A DNA stretch of 64,000 bases from Myroides profundi (lineage in GTDB: Bacteria; Bacteroidota; Bacteroidia; Flavobacteriales; Flavobacteriaceae): positions 868,001-932,000 of the forward strand of contig NZ_CP010817.1 of assembly GCF_000833025.1 (NCBI RefSeq), read 5' to 3'. The position numbers were made by a program, and so were the translations under genes. The notes under the pieces were generated by a model that was not told the origin of the DNA, did no database searches, and saw nothing but the letters and a program-made list of their open reading frames with translations. This document shows positions 52,118-60,786 of the stretch, one piece after another. Position 1 is the stretch's first letter, and the number at the start of each line of letters is the position of its first letter.

Positions 52118-52768
52118 ATGAAATTAAAAAAGATAAATAGTACTTTACAAGAGAACTTAAGTAAGAACGGTCTTTTAGAACCAACTACTCTTCAAAAGAA
52201 AACTTTTGGAACAATTAAAAGTGGGAGAGATGTAGTGATTTTTGGACCTAAAGAGCAGGGGAAAACAACGGCTATGATAATCGCAGCTCTACAGCGTACT
52301 GAAAGACCTGTAGAAGGAGAGATCGCTACAAGAGTATTGATTGTTGTTAAAGATAAGTTTGAGGTAGAGAGATTAATGGAAGTCTTCGAAGAGTATAGTA
52401 GATATACGGACCTTAGAATCTATGGAGTACATGATTATACAGATTTAGATGAAGATAAGAATCTACTTTCATTAGGAAATGATATCTTGATAGGTACTGC
52501 TAATCGATTGAATGAGATGTTTGCAAGCGCAGGGTTTGACGTAAATCAGTTGAGGATGTATATTATAGATGATATAGATATTCAGCTTAGAAATCGCTTA
52601 GAACCGCGTTTACACAGATTGTCAGAAAGTATCGGGAAAACACAACGTCTTTATTTAGCTACCGAGTTTGTTGAACAATTAGATATGTTTGCTGATAAGT
52701 CTCTTAGTGAAGATGCGGAGTGGTTTGACTTCTACGATGATGACGAAGAAGAAGAGGATAATGAATAA
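52118..52768 (+). CDS. Single-domain, degenerate DEAD-box protein
   Basis: A 216-residue protein corresponding to only the first RecA domain of a DEAD-box RNA helicase. Q-motif-like EPTTLQKKTF (21-30) and Walker A GPKEQGKT (43-50) are present; motif Ib-like GTANRL (126-131); the DEAD box itself reads DDID (151-154). SAT (motif III) is reduced to LATE. Domain 2 is absent and the sequence ends in an acidic run of about 12 Asp/Glu residues. It begins 3 bases after the response regulator gene and belongs to that unit. It may bind RNA or ATP but can hardly unwind RNA. Confidence 0.8.
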   Translation: MKLKKINSTLQENLSKNGLLEPTTLQKKTFGTIKSGRDVVIFGPKEQGKTTAMIIAALQRTERPVEGEIATRVLIVVKDKFEVERLMEVFEEYSRYTDLRIYGVHDYTDLDEDKNLLSLGNDILIGTANRLNEMFASAGFDVNQLRMYIIDDIDIQLRNRLEPRLHRLSESIGKTQRLYLATEFVEQLDMFADKSLSEDAEWFDFYDDDEEEEDNE

Positions 52769-52770
52769 AA

Positions 52771-52800
52771 GAAAAGGCTGTCTAGAAGGACAGCCTTTTC
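52771..52800. terminator. Terminator, both directions
   Basis: 12-bp stem GAAAAGGCTGTC (52771-52782) with GACAGCCTTTTC (52789-52800), loop TAGAAG; between convergent genes. Confidence 0.8.
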
Positions 52801-52802
52801 TT

Positions 52803-53435
52803 TTATAATATGTTTTTGTTTTTGACTTCAGCTAAGATACTTAAAGCTTTTTTCTTTATTGTAGCAGGAAGTTGTTTGAAGTTATTGTCTTCTTCTATGT
52901 GATATTTATCTTCTTCTTGATAAGGAATATAAGCTGTAACCTTAGATTTATAAAGTTCATAACTATTTGCTTTAGCAGTATATATGATTACTTTTAATGG
53001 CTTTGCATCTAGACCATCAGAATTCATAAAATAGGTTAGGTAAAATTCTGGTTTACCATCTCTATCTATATCTGTAACGATACAGTAATCATATAAAAAT
53101 TCTGGCTGTGCTAGACCTTCAGCGTAGTCTTTGAATTTAATTTTTTCCAATATTCCACCATGGTCTTCTATATAGATGCCAGACAATATATCTGTAGGTT
53201 TGTTAGATAAATAACTTGGTTTGATTGCTTTTCGCTCATTAAAGAACCACAAATAACTCCCTGTTTTATCTCCCATATAATTGATAATCATTTTAGGTGT
53301 TCCTTCTAGTGGATTACCTAGTTCTTCAATTATATCTTTAAACTTTTGGTCTTTTGGTTTTAATCTTTGGTTTATTTGAGCAATCGAATTTAAGCTAAAA
53401 CAAAGAAATGCTAAGGCTAATAGAGTTTTGTTCAT
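52803..53435 (-). CDS. Secreted hypothetical protein with an EF-hand-like repeat
   Basis: A 210-residue protein with signal peptide MNKTLLALAFLCFSLNSIAQ. The mature part contains YCIVTDIDRDGKPEFYLTYF (about residues 117-136), an Asp-rich D-x-D-x-D-G segment of the type seen in FG-GAP/calcium-binding loops, and strand-rich flanks. NCBI lists similar proteins under a surface polysaccharide-related family name, but I cannot confirm this. It is a single gene on the minus strand, 41 bases downstream of the membrane protein gene at 53477-54172. Confidence 0.65.
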   Translation of the reverse strand: MNKTLLALAFLCFSLNSIAQINQRLKPKDQKFKDIIEELGNPLEGTPKMIINYMGDKTGSYLWFFNERKAIKPSYLSNKPTDILSGIYIEDHGGILEKIKFKDYAEGLAQPEFLYDYCIVTDIDRDGKPEFYLTYFMNSDGLDAKPLKVIIYTAKANSYELYKSKVTAYIPYQEEDKYHIEEDNNFKQLPATIKKKALSILAEVKNKNIL

Positions 53436-53476
53436 ATTGTTATATGGATTCTGTTGATTGATGGTTAATACGCGGG

Positions 53477-54172
53477 TTAAAGATTGATTGATAAAAAGAC
53501 AATAGCTAATATTATTATTGATATAATGAGTGCGATAATCATTGTTTTTTTGTATCCTTTTTTATCAAATTCAAAGCTGCTAGGATTGATAAAAAAATCA
53601 GTATATACACTATCAGCTATTCTTAAGTCTGGTCTGTATAATGTAACTCCTTGTAAGAAGTGCTGTCTAAGTTCTCTAGAATTAGTTGAAATGGATGTGT
53701 AAAAAATATCAGTATTCTGAAAAGATACAGTGCGTTCCTGATGATTGTAAAGCACTTTTAATACCATTTTACTGCTTATATTGACTCCTGTTGTTTTTGT
53801 AAAAATATCTTTAGAATAAGGTTGTTTAGACTTGTTGAGGTCTTTATATAATAAGTGTTCTATTTCTCCATTGAGTTTGTGGTATTGTATTCCTAGTTTA
53901 TTGACTATAATTTTCTGTATGGCAGTAGTATTTTTCTTTTTATACTCTTTTAAGAACTTATATATACCGTAGGTGAGTAGTAAAACATATAGACCTATAA
54001 GTATATAAGCCTCAGTACTGTTTGTATAGTCGTTTATTAAAGCAAAAGGAAGAAGATATAATAATACTAATAAAAATGTGGTAAAAAGTAGAAATACAAT
54101 GCGAACCAACAAAGTTAATTTAGGATTCGTAAGAGTAACTAATTCAGGGAAAGTATCTGAAGTATATTTCAT
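53477..54172 (-). CDS. Hypothetical membrane protein
   Basis: A 231-residue protein with two helices at about residues 20-45 and 55-75, a central soluble part (about 80-200) of mixed strands, and a final helix (208-230). The topology, paired helices followed by a PH-like beta domain, matches many uncharacterised small membrane proteins (YcxB-type) and is the same scheme as the protein at 17739. No conserved motif recognised; function unknown. Confidence 0.6.
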   Translation of the reverse strand: MKYTSDTFPELVTLTNPKLTLLVRIVFLLFTTFLLVLLYLLPFALINDYTNSTEAYILIGLYVLLLTYGIYKFLKEYKKKNTTAIQKIIVNKLGIQYHKLNGEIEHLLYKDLNKSKQPYSKDIFTKTTGVNISSKMVLKVLYNHQERTVSFQNTDIFYTSISTNSRELRQHFLQGVTLYRPDLRIADSVYTDFFINPSSFEFDKKGYKKTMIIALIISIIILAIVFLSINL

Positions 54173-54250
54173 CTTTATCTTTTATCAAAGTGTAAAAATA
54201 TAAAATTATTGAGAAGTTGATTTAGATAAGGCAAAGTAAAAATAGGGTAT

Positions 54251-54279
54251 AAAAAAAGGAGACTTAAATAAGTCTCCTT
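54251..54279 (-). terminator. Terminator downstream of the initiator tRNA
   Basis: 10-bp perfect stem AAGGAGACTT/AAGTCTCCTT with AAAT loop; U-run on the minus transcript. It ends 6 bases from the tRNA 3' end. Confidence 0.8.
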
Positions 54280-54284
54280 GGTAG

Positions 54285-54357
54285 TAGCGGGAACAGGACT
54301 CGAACCTGTGACCTTCGGGTTATGAGCCCGACGAGCTGCCTACTGCTCTATCCCGCG
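54285..54357 (-). tRNA. Initiator tRNA-fMet (CAU)
   Basis: Complete cloverleaf of 73 bases. Anticodon loop CTCATAA (anticodon CAU) on a stem with three G-C pairs (GGG/CCC), and a mispaired first base pair (C1 with U72); both are marks of the initiator. Discriminator A73. CCA is not encoded. A consensus promoter lies directly upstream. Confidence 0.93.
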
Positions 54358-54368
54358 ATATTGTGGTG

Positions 54369-54398
54369 CAAATATACTACTAAATAGTAACCATGCAA
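54369..54398 (-). promoter_or_regulatory. Promoter of the initiator tRNA
   Basis: -33 TTG (54396-54398) and -7 TATATTTG (54369-54376) with exactly 19 bases between: the full Bacteroidetes consensus. Start of transcription about 54364. Confidence 0.8.
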
Positions 54399-54469
54399 GG
54401 GATAGAAGCTTTTATTTTTAAAAATATTTTATTTTTATGGTTAATGTGTTGTTATTAAGGTTGTTGTTT

Positions 54470-55102
54470 TTATAAGGTTTTTGGGCATATATCGACATTA
54501 TGAGGTTTAGAGTCTATTATTGCATAGTTTTGAACTTCCTTTAACCAGTTTTGTCGATCTTCTAATGATAAATTATTCATTAAACCGATGAAAGTACTGT
54601 CTGTTACTTCTACACCGCAGTACTCTAAAATACCTGTTTTAAGTTGAAGAAGACCACTATCATTAAAAACAGTTGTGTAAACTTCTTGGCTAAGGTCACC
54701 ACCTGTTGTTATTATTCTAGCTGTACGTCCTTTTAAGAGACCTATTGTTTCTGTTGTAGAGATATGGTTAAATGCGATGCCAGGTAAGAAGGCTCTGTCA
54801 AAAAAACCTTTCATTAGAGCAGGAAGACCCACCCACCATAGAGGATGTATCCATACCAAATGGTTGCTCCATTTTATATCATCTAAGGCTTTTAGTAAAT
54901 CAGGCTCTAGCTCTGTGCGTTTTCTATAGCCAAATTCTAAATTAGGATTGAACTCTAATGAATGTAGTGCTAAATATCTTATTTCAATATTGGGTGTGTT
55001 GTGCAAAGCTTCTAAATAGCTTTGTGCTAAAGCAGCATTATAACTGTATGGGTCTGGATGACCATTGATTACTAAGATCTTTTTTGTTTTGTATTCTATC
55101 AT
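54470..55102 (-). CDS. NAD(P)H-dependent flavin oxidoreductase (flavodoxin-like fold)
   Basis: A 210-residue protein of the KefF/MdaB/NQO1-like group with flavodoxin fold and FMN or FAD binding. Typical: LVINGHPDPYSYNAALAQSY at the start (phosphate loop) and HPLWWVGLPALMKGFFDRAF (about 78-97), the family signature. ITTGGDLSQEVYTT follows. It reduces quinones or nitro-compounds in related proteins. Solitary, between the two tRNA genes on the same strand; a C-terminal extension of about 15 residues has no clear meaning. Confidence 0.88.
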   Translation of the reverse strand: MIEYKTKKILVINGHPDPYSYNAALAQSYLEALHNTPNIEIRYLALHSLEFNPNLEFGYRKRTELEPDLLKALDDIKWSNHLVWIHPLWWVGLPALMKGFFDRAFLPGIAFNHISTTETIGLLKGRTARIITTGGDLSQEVYTTVFNDSGLLQLKTGILEYCGVEVTDSTFIGLMNNLSLEDRQNWLKEVQNYAIIDSKPHNVDICPKTL

Positions 55103-55214
55103 CTTTATTTAATTATTTAAAGAGGACAAACGTACAGGGAGTTTTTAGACAGTAGTAGGTACATTTCTATGATAGTTCGGTAGTTATTAAATGTACAATA
55201 GTCTATAAATAAAA

Positions 55215-55242
55215 AAAGGACATCTTAGATAAGATGTCCTTT
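55215..55242 (-). terminator. Terminator downstream of the second CAU tRNA
   Basis: 12-bp perfect stem AAAGGACATCTT/AAGATGTCCTTT with AGAT loop; U-run on the minus transcript. Ends 8 bases from the tRNA. Confidence 0.8.
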
Positions 55243-55249
55243 TACCTTG

Positions 55250-55323
55250 TAGCGAAGACGGGAGTTGAACCCGTGACCTCAGGGTTATGAATCCTGCGCT
55301 CTAACCGACTGAGCTACCTCGCC
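55250..55323 (-). tRNA. tRNA-Met (CAU), probably elongator
   Basis: 74-base cloverleaf, acceptor GGCGAGG pairing with CTTCGCT (two G-U pairs), anticodon loop TTCATAA (CAU). The anticodon stem has an A31-C39 mismatch next to the loop. CCA not encoded. Elongator Met and the lysidine-modified tRNA-Ile cannot be separated with full certainty from sequence; the body fits Met. Confidence 0.88.
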
Positions 55324-55357
55324 ATTATTAGGCTGCGTTACTTCTGTAATGCGGGTG

Positions 55358-55388
55358 CAAATATAGAACAAAAACTTTATAATGCAAA
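55358..55388 (-). promoter_or_regulatory. Promoter of the second CAU tRNA
   Basis: -33 TTTG (55385-55388) and -7 TATATTTG (55358-55365), separated by 19 bases; the full consensus. Confidence 0.8.
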
Positions 55389-55466
55389 TAGAGAATGAGA
55401 AAAAAAATATTTTTTTATTTGCAAAATATGATTATATTCGAAAAATTATAAATTTTATAAAAGGCT

Positions 55467-55853
55467 ATGAAAGAAAAATACGAACTAGAATTCTCAATTA
55501 ATTCATCTCCGCAATTATTGTATCAGTATATTTCGGATCCCTCAGGGCTAAGCGAGTGGTTCGCTGATAATGTAAATTCACGTGGTGAGATATATTCTTT
55601 TATGTGGGGAGATTCTGAAGAGAAAGCTCGTGTTGTGACTCGTAAAGCTGATGAGAGAGTTCGATATAGATGGTTAGATGAAAATGATAAAGAGACTGAT
55701 TACTTCTTTGAGTTAAAAATCAATAAAGATGAATTGACAAAAGATGTAACTATTATCGTTACAGATTTCGCTGAACCAGATGAAATCAATGAATCAAAAC
55801 AATTATGGGAAAATCAAATCATGGACTTAAAACAAGTATTAGGTTCTGCATAA
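55467..55853 (+). CDS. START-like domain protein
   Basis: A 128-residue protein of the SRPBCC/START-like fold: FSINSSPQLLYQYISDPSGLSEWFADNV is the usual first half, with the cavity helix at the end (KQLWENQIMDLKQVLG). Soluble, cytoplasmic. Such small single-domain proteins bind hydrophobic ligands or act as chaperone-like Aha1 relatives (AHSA1 group); a specific ligand cannot be given. It precedes the aminotransferase gene by 56 bases on the same strand. Confidence 0.82.
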   Translation: MKEKYELEFSINSSPQLLYQYISDPSGLSEWFADNVNSRGEIYSFMWGDSEEKARVVTRKADERVRYRWLDENDKETDYFFELKINKDELTKDVTIIVTDFAEPDEINESKQLWENQIMDLKQVLGSA

Positions 55854-55909
55854 TTCCATAAAATATAACTTATATTTGCCGTTAATAGTAATCAGAAGAA
55901 AAGAAATAT

Positions 55910-56752
55910 ATGATTAATGTTAACGGCAAAATTGTTTCTAATAGCAACGTATCTGTAGAACATAATAGAGGTTTTTTATATGGTGATGCTGTTTTTGAAA
56001 CAGTTAGGGTTTTAGATGGAAAGGTTTTATTCTTAGAAGACCACTACTTTAGATTAATGTCTTCTATGCGTATTCTGCGTATGGAGATTCCTATGGAATT
56101 TACAATGGAGTATTTTCAAGAAGAAATACTTAAAACAATCAATAGCCTTGAATCAGTTATAAATGCATTTAGAGTGCGTTTTACAGCATATAGAGATGCT
56201 GAAGGTAAATATCTACCTACGACTAGAAAAATAGGTTATATTGTTTCGGCAGAGCTTTTAAACAATGGAGTATATAGTCTGAATACAAAGGATTATGAAA
56301 TCGAATTGTATAAGGACTTTTATGTGACTTCACACTTATTATCAACTTTAAAAACAAATAATAGACTGATAAACGTAACTGGTAGTATCTTCGCTGAAGA
56401 GAATGGTTATCAAAACTGTTTATTGTTGAATGATGCTAAGAACATTGTAGAGGCATTAAATGGTAATATTTTTATTGTAAAGGATAATGTAGTAAAGACT
56501 CCGCCTTTGTCTGATGGATGTGTGAAAGGTGTTATGAGAAAGCAAGTGATAGAGTTACTACAGAAGCAAACTGAATATACGTTTGAAGAAGGTATAATTT
56601 CACCATTTGAACTACAAAAAGCAGATGAATTATTTGTTACGAATGTAATCATGGGGATCCAACCTGTGACAAAATATCGTAAAAAAGAATATACTAATAC
56701 TTTAGCAGCAGATCTTATTAATAGATTGAATGCTAAAATTAGATTAATGTAA
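55910..56752 (+). CDS. Class IV PLP aminotransferase (aminodeoxychorismate lyase/BCAT-like)
   Basis: A 280-residue fold-type IV PLP enzyme. Start VNGKIVSNSNVSVEHNRGFLYGDAVFETVRV is the class signature (quoted in part: NRGFLYGDAVFETV, residues 20-33). The PLP lysine lies in LLSTLKTNNRLIN (about residue 148), and NIFIVKDNVVKTPPLSDGCV is the substrate/loop segment. Members include aminodeoxychorismate lyase (PabC) in folate synthesis and branched-chain or D-amino acid transaminases; sequence by eye favours the PabC-like group without settling it. Confidence 0.88.
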   Translation: MINVNGKIVSNSNVSVEHNRGFLYGDAVFETVRVLDGKVLFLEDHYFRLMSSMRILRMEIPMEFTMEYFQEEILKTINSLESVINAFRVRFTAYRDAEGKYLPTTRKIGYIVSAELLNNGVYSLNTKDYEIELYKDFYVTSHLLSTLKTNNRLINVTGSIFAEENGYQNCLLLNDAKNIVEALNGNIFIVKDNVVKTPPLSDGCVKGVMRKQVIELLQKQTEYTFEEGIISPFELQKADELFVTNVIMGIQPVTKYRKKEYTNTLAADLINRLNAKIRLM

Positions 56753-56773
56753 TGAATGTCTAATCTAGATAAC

Positions 56774-57340
56774 TTAATTAAAATTAGGGTTTTTTGGAGC
56801 ATTTAACCATAAAGAGTATTTTTTTCCTAGTTTAGCTAAAGAACTTTTCCATAAGTCTTTAGGAGACTGATAAAAAATACTCTTTGTTTCTAACTTATTA
56901 GAAGTTACCCAAAAATTATCTTCAATTTCATTTTTTAATTGATCACAGTCCCAACCTGAATATCCTAAAAAGAAGCGGATATCATTTTTATTTAATATTC
57001 CTAAAGACAGGATATTACTTAACTCTTCAAAGTCTACTCCCCAGTATAGATCATCAACAATATGTATGCTATCCGGAATCAGTTCTGGTCTAGTATGGAT
57101 ATAGAATATTCTATTTTTTTGAACAGGGCCTCCGTCATATATAGTAAATGCCGACTCTACGTTTGGTAATAAATCAGACAAGGTGAGATCTAATGGTTTA
57201 TTTAAAATAAAACCAACTGAACCATCCTGACTATGTTCTGTTAATAAAATAATTGATCTTGAGAAAATAAGATCGGCATTATGAGCACTAGGTAGTGAGA
57301 TTAATTGATCTCCTCTTTGTATAGAAAGTGAATGAATCAT
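56774..57340 (-). CDS. YqgE/AlgH family protein
   Basis: A 188-residue protein of the YqgE/AlgH family (UPF0301). Segments RSIILLTEHSQDGSVGFILNKP (about 28-49), VYDGGPVQ-like IYDGGPVQKNRIFYIHT, and RFFLGYSGWDCDQLKNEI are the family signature. Cytoplasmic and soluble; the role is unproven, linked to alginate regulation in Pseudomonas only by name. It faces the aminotransferase gene tail to tail, 21 bases apart, and lies downstream of HU. Confidence 0.93.
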   Translation of the reverse strand: MIHSLSIQRGDQLISLPSAHNADLIFSRSIILLTEHSQDGSVGFILNKPLDLTLSDLLPNVESAFTIYDGGPVQKNRIFYIHTRPELIPDSIHIVDDLYWGVDFEELSNILSLGILNKNDIRFFLGYSGWDCDQLKNEIEDNFWVTSNKLETKSIFYQSPKDLWKSSLAKLGKKYSLWLNAPKNPNFN

Positions 57341-57388
57341 ATTTATAAAACTATCAGATGTAATTCAACTTCTAATATAATAAAAAAA

Positions 57389-57408
57389 CCTCACTTAAGT
57401 TAGTGAGG
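57389..57408 (-). terminator. HU gene terminator
   Basis: CCTCACT/AGTGAGG stem with TAAGTT loop; preceded by an A-run that gives a U-run in the minus transcript. 40 bases beyond the HU stop. Confidence 0.75.
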
Positions 57409-57447
57409 CTTTATATTTTCGAAAAAGTGTTTAATATTAATCTAATA

Positions 57448-57732
57448 TTATTTTTTCTTCTTGTTTACAGCGTTTTCTAATTCAGAACCAGCTTTAAATT
57501 TCACTACTTTTTTAGCAGCAATTTTGATTGTTTTTCCAGTTTGAGGGTTTCTTCCTTCTCTTGCAGCTCTATCAGATACTGACCAAGATCCAAAACCAAC
57601 TAAAGAAATTTTTTCACCTTTACCTAAAGTAGTTTCAACATTTGATAAGAATGATTCTAATGCTTTTTTAGCAGCCACTTTGCTGATTTCTGCATCTTTA
57701 GCAATTGCATCAATTAATTCAGTTTTGTTCAT
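57448..57732 (-). CDS. HU family DNA-binding protein
   Basis: Histone-like nucleoid protein of 94 residues binding and bending DNA as a dimer. MNKTELIDAIAKDAEISKVAAKKALESFL at the N-terminus, GFGSWSVSDRAAREGRNPQTGKTI as the DNA-binding arm and KVVKFKAGSELENAVNKKKK at the end are textbook HU segments (partial quotation). It is a single gene with the best-matching promoter of any protein gene in the window and its own terminator. Confidence 0.96.
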   Translation of the reverse strand: MNKTELIDAIAKDAEISKVAAKKALESFLSNVETTLGKGEKISLVGFGSWSVSDRAAREGRNPQTGKTIKIAAKKVVKFKAGSELENAVNKKKK

Positions 57733-57773
57733 AATAATTTTTTTTAAAGGTTAACTTTATTAACGTCCTTATA

Positions 57774-57803
57774 CAAATTTAGGGTAATTCTGTAATAAAG
57801 CAA
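57774..57803 (-). promoter_or_regulatory. Promoter of the HU gene
   Basis: -33 TTG (57801-57803), 19-base spacer and -7 TAAATTTG (57774-57781) on the minus strand: full consensus. Start of transcription about 57770; 5' leader about 38 bases. Confidence 0.75.
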
Positions 57804-57898
57804 GTCTTTTGCATAAAAAAAAATAAAAATTTGATAAATCAAAGAGAATTAAAAGCTAAAATAAACTATAAATTTCTTAATTGCTGATTTTTAGTGTT

Positions 57899-58843
57899 TT
57901 ATAGGGCTATTGTATCCTCTGTAAAAGTGACTCCATTTAGTAAATCATTGGCTTTCATAGGCTTTTTACCTGGGAATTGAAGTCTTAAAATATTGATAAA
58001 ACCTTTTTCGACAGCAATTTTAATCTCTTTTTTGCTAGAAACCACTTTCCCAATGTTATAATTATGACTATGTTCTTCATAACTAGCTTCATATATTTTG
58101 ACTGTCCACTCTGTGTTATTGTCTTTAAAGAAACACCATGCTGTAGGGTATGGACTAAGTCCTCTAATAAGGTTGTGTATTTGAGAACCTGTTTTTGTAA
58201 AGTCAATTTTAGTGTTATCCTTATTTAGCTTATAAGCTGTTTTGGTTTCTTCTTTTGGTTGTGTTATTGTAATAACCTTATCTGACTTTATTAACTCTAA
58301 TGTCTCAAGTACAGTAGAAGCACCTAATATCATTAGTCTATCATGCAGTTCACCTGCATTCTCATCATTACCAATATTAGTTTCTTTTTTAAGAATGATT
58401 GCTCCTGTATCTATTTTTTCATCTATAAAGAATGTAGATACACCAGTAGTCGTCTCTCCATTGATGACAGCCCAGTTAATTGGAGCAGCACCTCTGTAAT
58501 CAGGTAGTAGGGATGCATGTAGGTTAAAGGTTCCTAGCTCTGGCATCTTCCAAACTACTTCAGGTAGCATTCTAAAGGCTACTACAACATTAAGATTAGC
58601 ATTGTAGCTTTTTAATTCTTCTATGAATTGTCCGTCTTTTAAGTTTGTAGGTTGTAGAATTGGTAGATTTTTCTCTAGTGCATATTCTTTTACAGCAGAG
58701 TATTTAATCTTTTGTCCTCTACCAGCAGGTCTATCAGGAGCAGTAATTACAGCTACCACATTATAGTTATTTGTATATATAGCATCTAGAATTCCGACAG
58801 CGAAGTCTGGAGTTCCCATGAATACGATACGTAAGTCTTTCAT
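57899..58843 (-). CDS. fmt: Methionyl-tRNA formyltransferase
   Basis: Formylates initiator Met-tRNA. 314 residues. N-terminal FMGTPDFAVGIL and TAPDRPAGRGQKIKYSAVKEYA; the active-site stretch FNLHASLLPDYRGAAPINWAVI (about 107-128, with the family Asn and His in the region) and the C-terminal OB-type domain with GLSPYPTAWCFF. The start overlaps the recQ stop by 4 bases (ATGA), so fmt is translated after recQ. Its substrate, the initiator tRNA, is encoded 3.5 kb away. Confidence 0.97.
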   Translation of the reverse strand: MKDLRIVFMGTPDFAVGILDAIYTNNYNVVAVITAPDRPAGRGQKIKYSAVKEYALEKNLPILQPTNLKDGQFIEELKSYNANLNVVVAFRMLPEVVWKMPELGTFNLHASLLPDYRGAAPINWAVINGETTTGVSTFFIDEKIDTGAIILKKETNIGNDENAGELHDRLMILGASTVLETLELIKSDKVITITQPKEETKTAYKLNKDNTKIDFTKTGSQIHNLIRGLSPYPTAWCFFKDNNTEWTVKIYEASYEEHSHNYNIGKVVSSKKEIKIAVEKGFINILRLQFPGKKPMKANDLLNGVTFTEDTIAL

Positions 58844-60732
58844 ATTACTGAATATTGATTTTCTAGGTTTATTTTAATTTTATTTTGTTCTTGTAATATT
58901 TGAAGTGAGTAGACAATGTCTTCTCTATTGATACCATGTATTGTTTCTAATTCTTGAATAGAACTAGGTGTATCAGATAGTATATTGAATATTCTATCTA
59001 TACTCGTACTATTCGTTTTGTGTTTTTGTTTATTAGAAATACAAGTAGAACAAGTACCACAATCATTTGTTTTCTCTTCATCAAAATACTTTAGAAGTAT
59101 TTTATTTTTACAAATATCTTCATTTTCAATATAAAATATGAGTGATTTATATTGATTTATCTTTTGTTCATTTTGTTGCTTAAGATAAGGGAATGTACGG
59201 TATAGTACTCTATCCTCTTCCCAAGCTTCATTAAAGATAACTGTGAGATCATTCTCTTCAGGAATGTAGTTACATAAGTTTTGATCGTGACACTCCTTTA
59301 AACATGCTATAATGCTCTCCTGAGTTTCTCCAGTATGTTGTTCTATTAAGCTTAAATCTATATCTTGTTCATACTCATGTATACCTGTATAGGTACGCAA
59401 TATAAAGTGAATGATATTTTCATAGCTTTCATTGTCATACGTTATGTCTAATATTTCACTACTAGGAGCAGTGAAGAGTAGCTTAGTTTTGTTTTTATTG
59501 TTTTCTGACAATCGAATAATACCTTGTCTATCCAAGAACTGTAATGCGTTATAGGCTTTTCTATGAGGGAAGTTATTGTGATTACAAAACTTATTAAAAT
59601 TTAAACTATAGGTACAATTATACCCTTCTCCATACGCTATACTAAGAAAGTTATTGAGTTTTCGATAAACGCGTTTCAGAAATTCTTTATCAAAAAGGTT
59701 CGTTTCGAACATCTCATTGTTTTGCTTAATTTCTTGTGCTGTCACTAACATTGTTGCAAATGCTTTATTGCCATCTCGTCCTGCTCGTCCTGCTTCTTGG
59801 TAATAGTTCTCTATGTTTTCGGGTATCTGTATATGGATTACATTCTTTACATTCTTTTTGTCAATCCCCATCCCAAAAGCATTGGTAGCTACTATGATTG
59901 GTGTTTTCTCCTCTATCCAATCTTGCATTCTTTTCTTTTTTTCAATAATAGAGAGACCTCCGTGAAAAAAAGTAGTCTTGTGGTTCATTTGATTTAATTG
60001 GTTAGAGAAGAAGTAAGCTTCTTTTCTATTGCGTACATATATTATTGTAGGAGCAGGGTTCTTTTGTAGTATGCGCAAAACCATTGTTAATTGGTTTTCT
60101 ACTTTATAGACGCCATAAATCAAGTTTTCTCTCAAGAAGCTTTTGGTGAAGAGCTTAGGAGAATTTAGTTTTAGATTTGTACAGATGTCTTTTACTACTT
60201 TTTGGTTTGCAGATGCCGTTAGTGCTATAATAGGAATTTCAGGGAATAGTTCACGTAGTTTTCCAAGCTCTAGATAAGCAGGCCTAAAGTCATGTCCCCA
60301 TTGTGAGATACAGTGTGCTTCATCTATGGCAATGAGATTGATTTTAAGCTTTTCTATTCGTTCTAGAATCCATGTCTGCTTTAAGCGTTCAGGAGAAATA
60401 TAAAGGAATTTATAATTTCCATATAAACAGTTATCAAAGATGGCATCTATCTCATGCATTGGCGTACCACCTATAATAGAGGTCGCTTTTATATTTAGTT
60501 TGTTAAGGTTGTTTACTTGGTCTTCTATTAGAGCGATCAGGGGTGAAACTACTAAACATGTCCCTGGTAATAGAAGTGCAGGAATTTGAAAACAGATACT
60601 TTTTCCACCACCAGTAGGTAGTAAAGCAAAAGTATCGTTTTTTGCTAGGACAGAATCTATAATGTCTTTCTGAGGTTCTCGAAAGCTGTCGTAATTCCAG
60701 TATTTTTGTAGAATTTCAATAGGTGTAGTCAT
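58840..60732 (-). CDS. recQ: RecQ family DNA helicase
   Basis: ATP-dependent 3'-5' DNA helicase for repair and recombination. Q-like start FREPQKDII, Walker A LPTGGGKS (38-45), DEAH box (137-140, IAIDEAHCISQWGHDFRPAYL) and motif VI QEAGRAGRDG. The RQC zinc site is CKNKILL...DCGTCSTC. The HRDC domain of E. coli RecQ is not seen; after the RQC comes a short winged-helix-like end. 630 residues. It starts an operon with fmt, and a terminator precedes it. Confidence 0.95.
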   Translation of the reverse strand: MTTPIEILQKYWNYDSFREPQKDIIDSVLAKNDTFALLPTGGGKSICFQIPALLLPGTCLVVSPLIALIEDQVNNLNKLNIKATSIIGGTPMHEIDAIFDNCLYGNYKFLYISPERLKQTWILERIEKLKINLIAIDEAHCISQWGHDFRPAYLELGKLRELFPEIPIIALTASANQKVVKDICTNLKLNSPKLFTKSFLRENLIYGVYKVENQLTMVLRILQKNPAPTIIYVRNRKEAYFFSNQLNQMNHKTTFFHGGLSIIEKKKRMQDWIEEKTPIIVATNAFGMGIDKKNVKNVIHIQIPENIENYYQEAGRAGRDGNKAFATMLVTAQEIKQNNEMFETNLFDKEFLKRVYRKLNNFLSIAYGEGYNCTYSLNFNKFCNHNNFPHRKAYNALQFLDRQGIIRLSENNKNKTKLLFTAPSSEILDITYDNESYENIIHFILRTYTGIHEYEQDIDLSLIEQHTGETQESIIACLKECHDQNLCNYIPEENDLTVIFNEAWEEDRVLYRTFPYLKQQNEQKINQYKSLIFYIENEDICKNKILLKYFDEEKTNDCGTCSTCISNKQKHKTNSTSIDRIFNILSDTPSSIQELETIHGINREDIVYSLQILQEQNKIKINLENQYSVI

Positions 60733-60786
60733 GTTCTAGCAGAAATATGTAAATATGATAACGAATTTACGAAATTTGTTGTAAAT

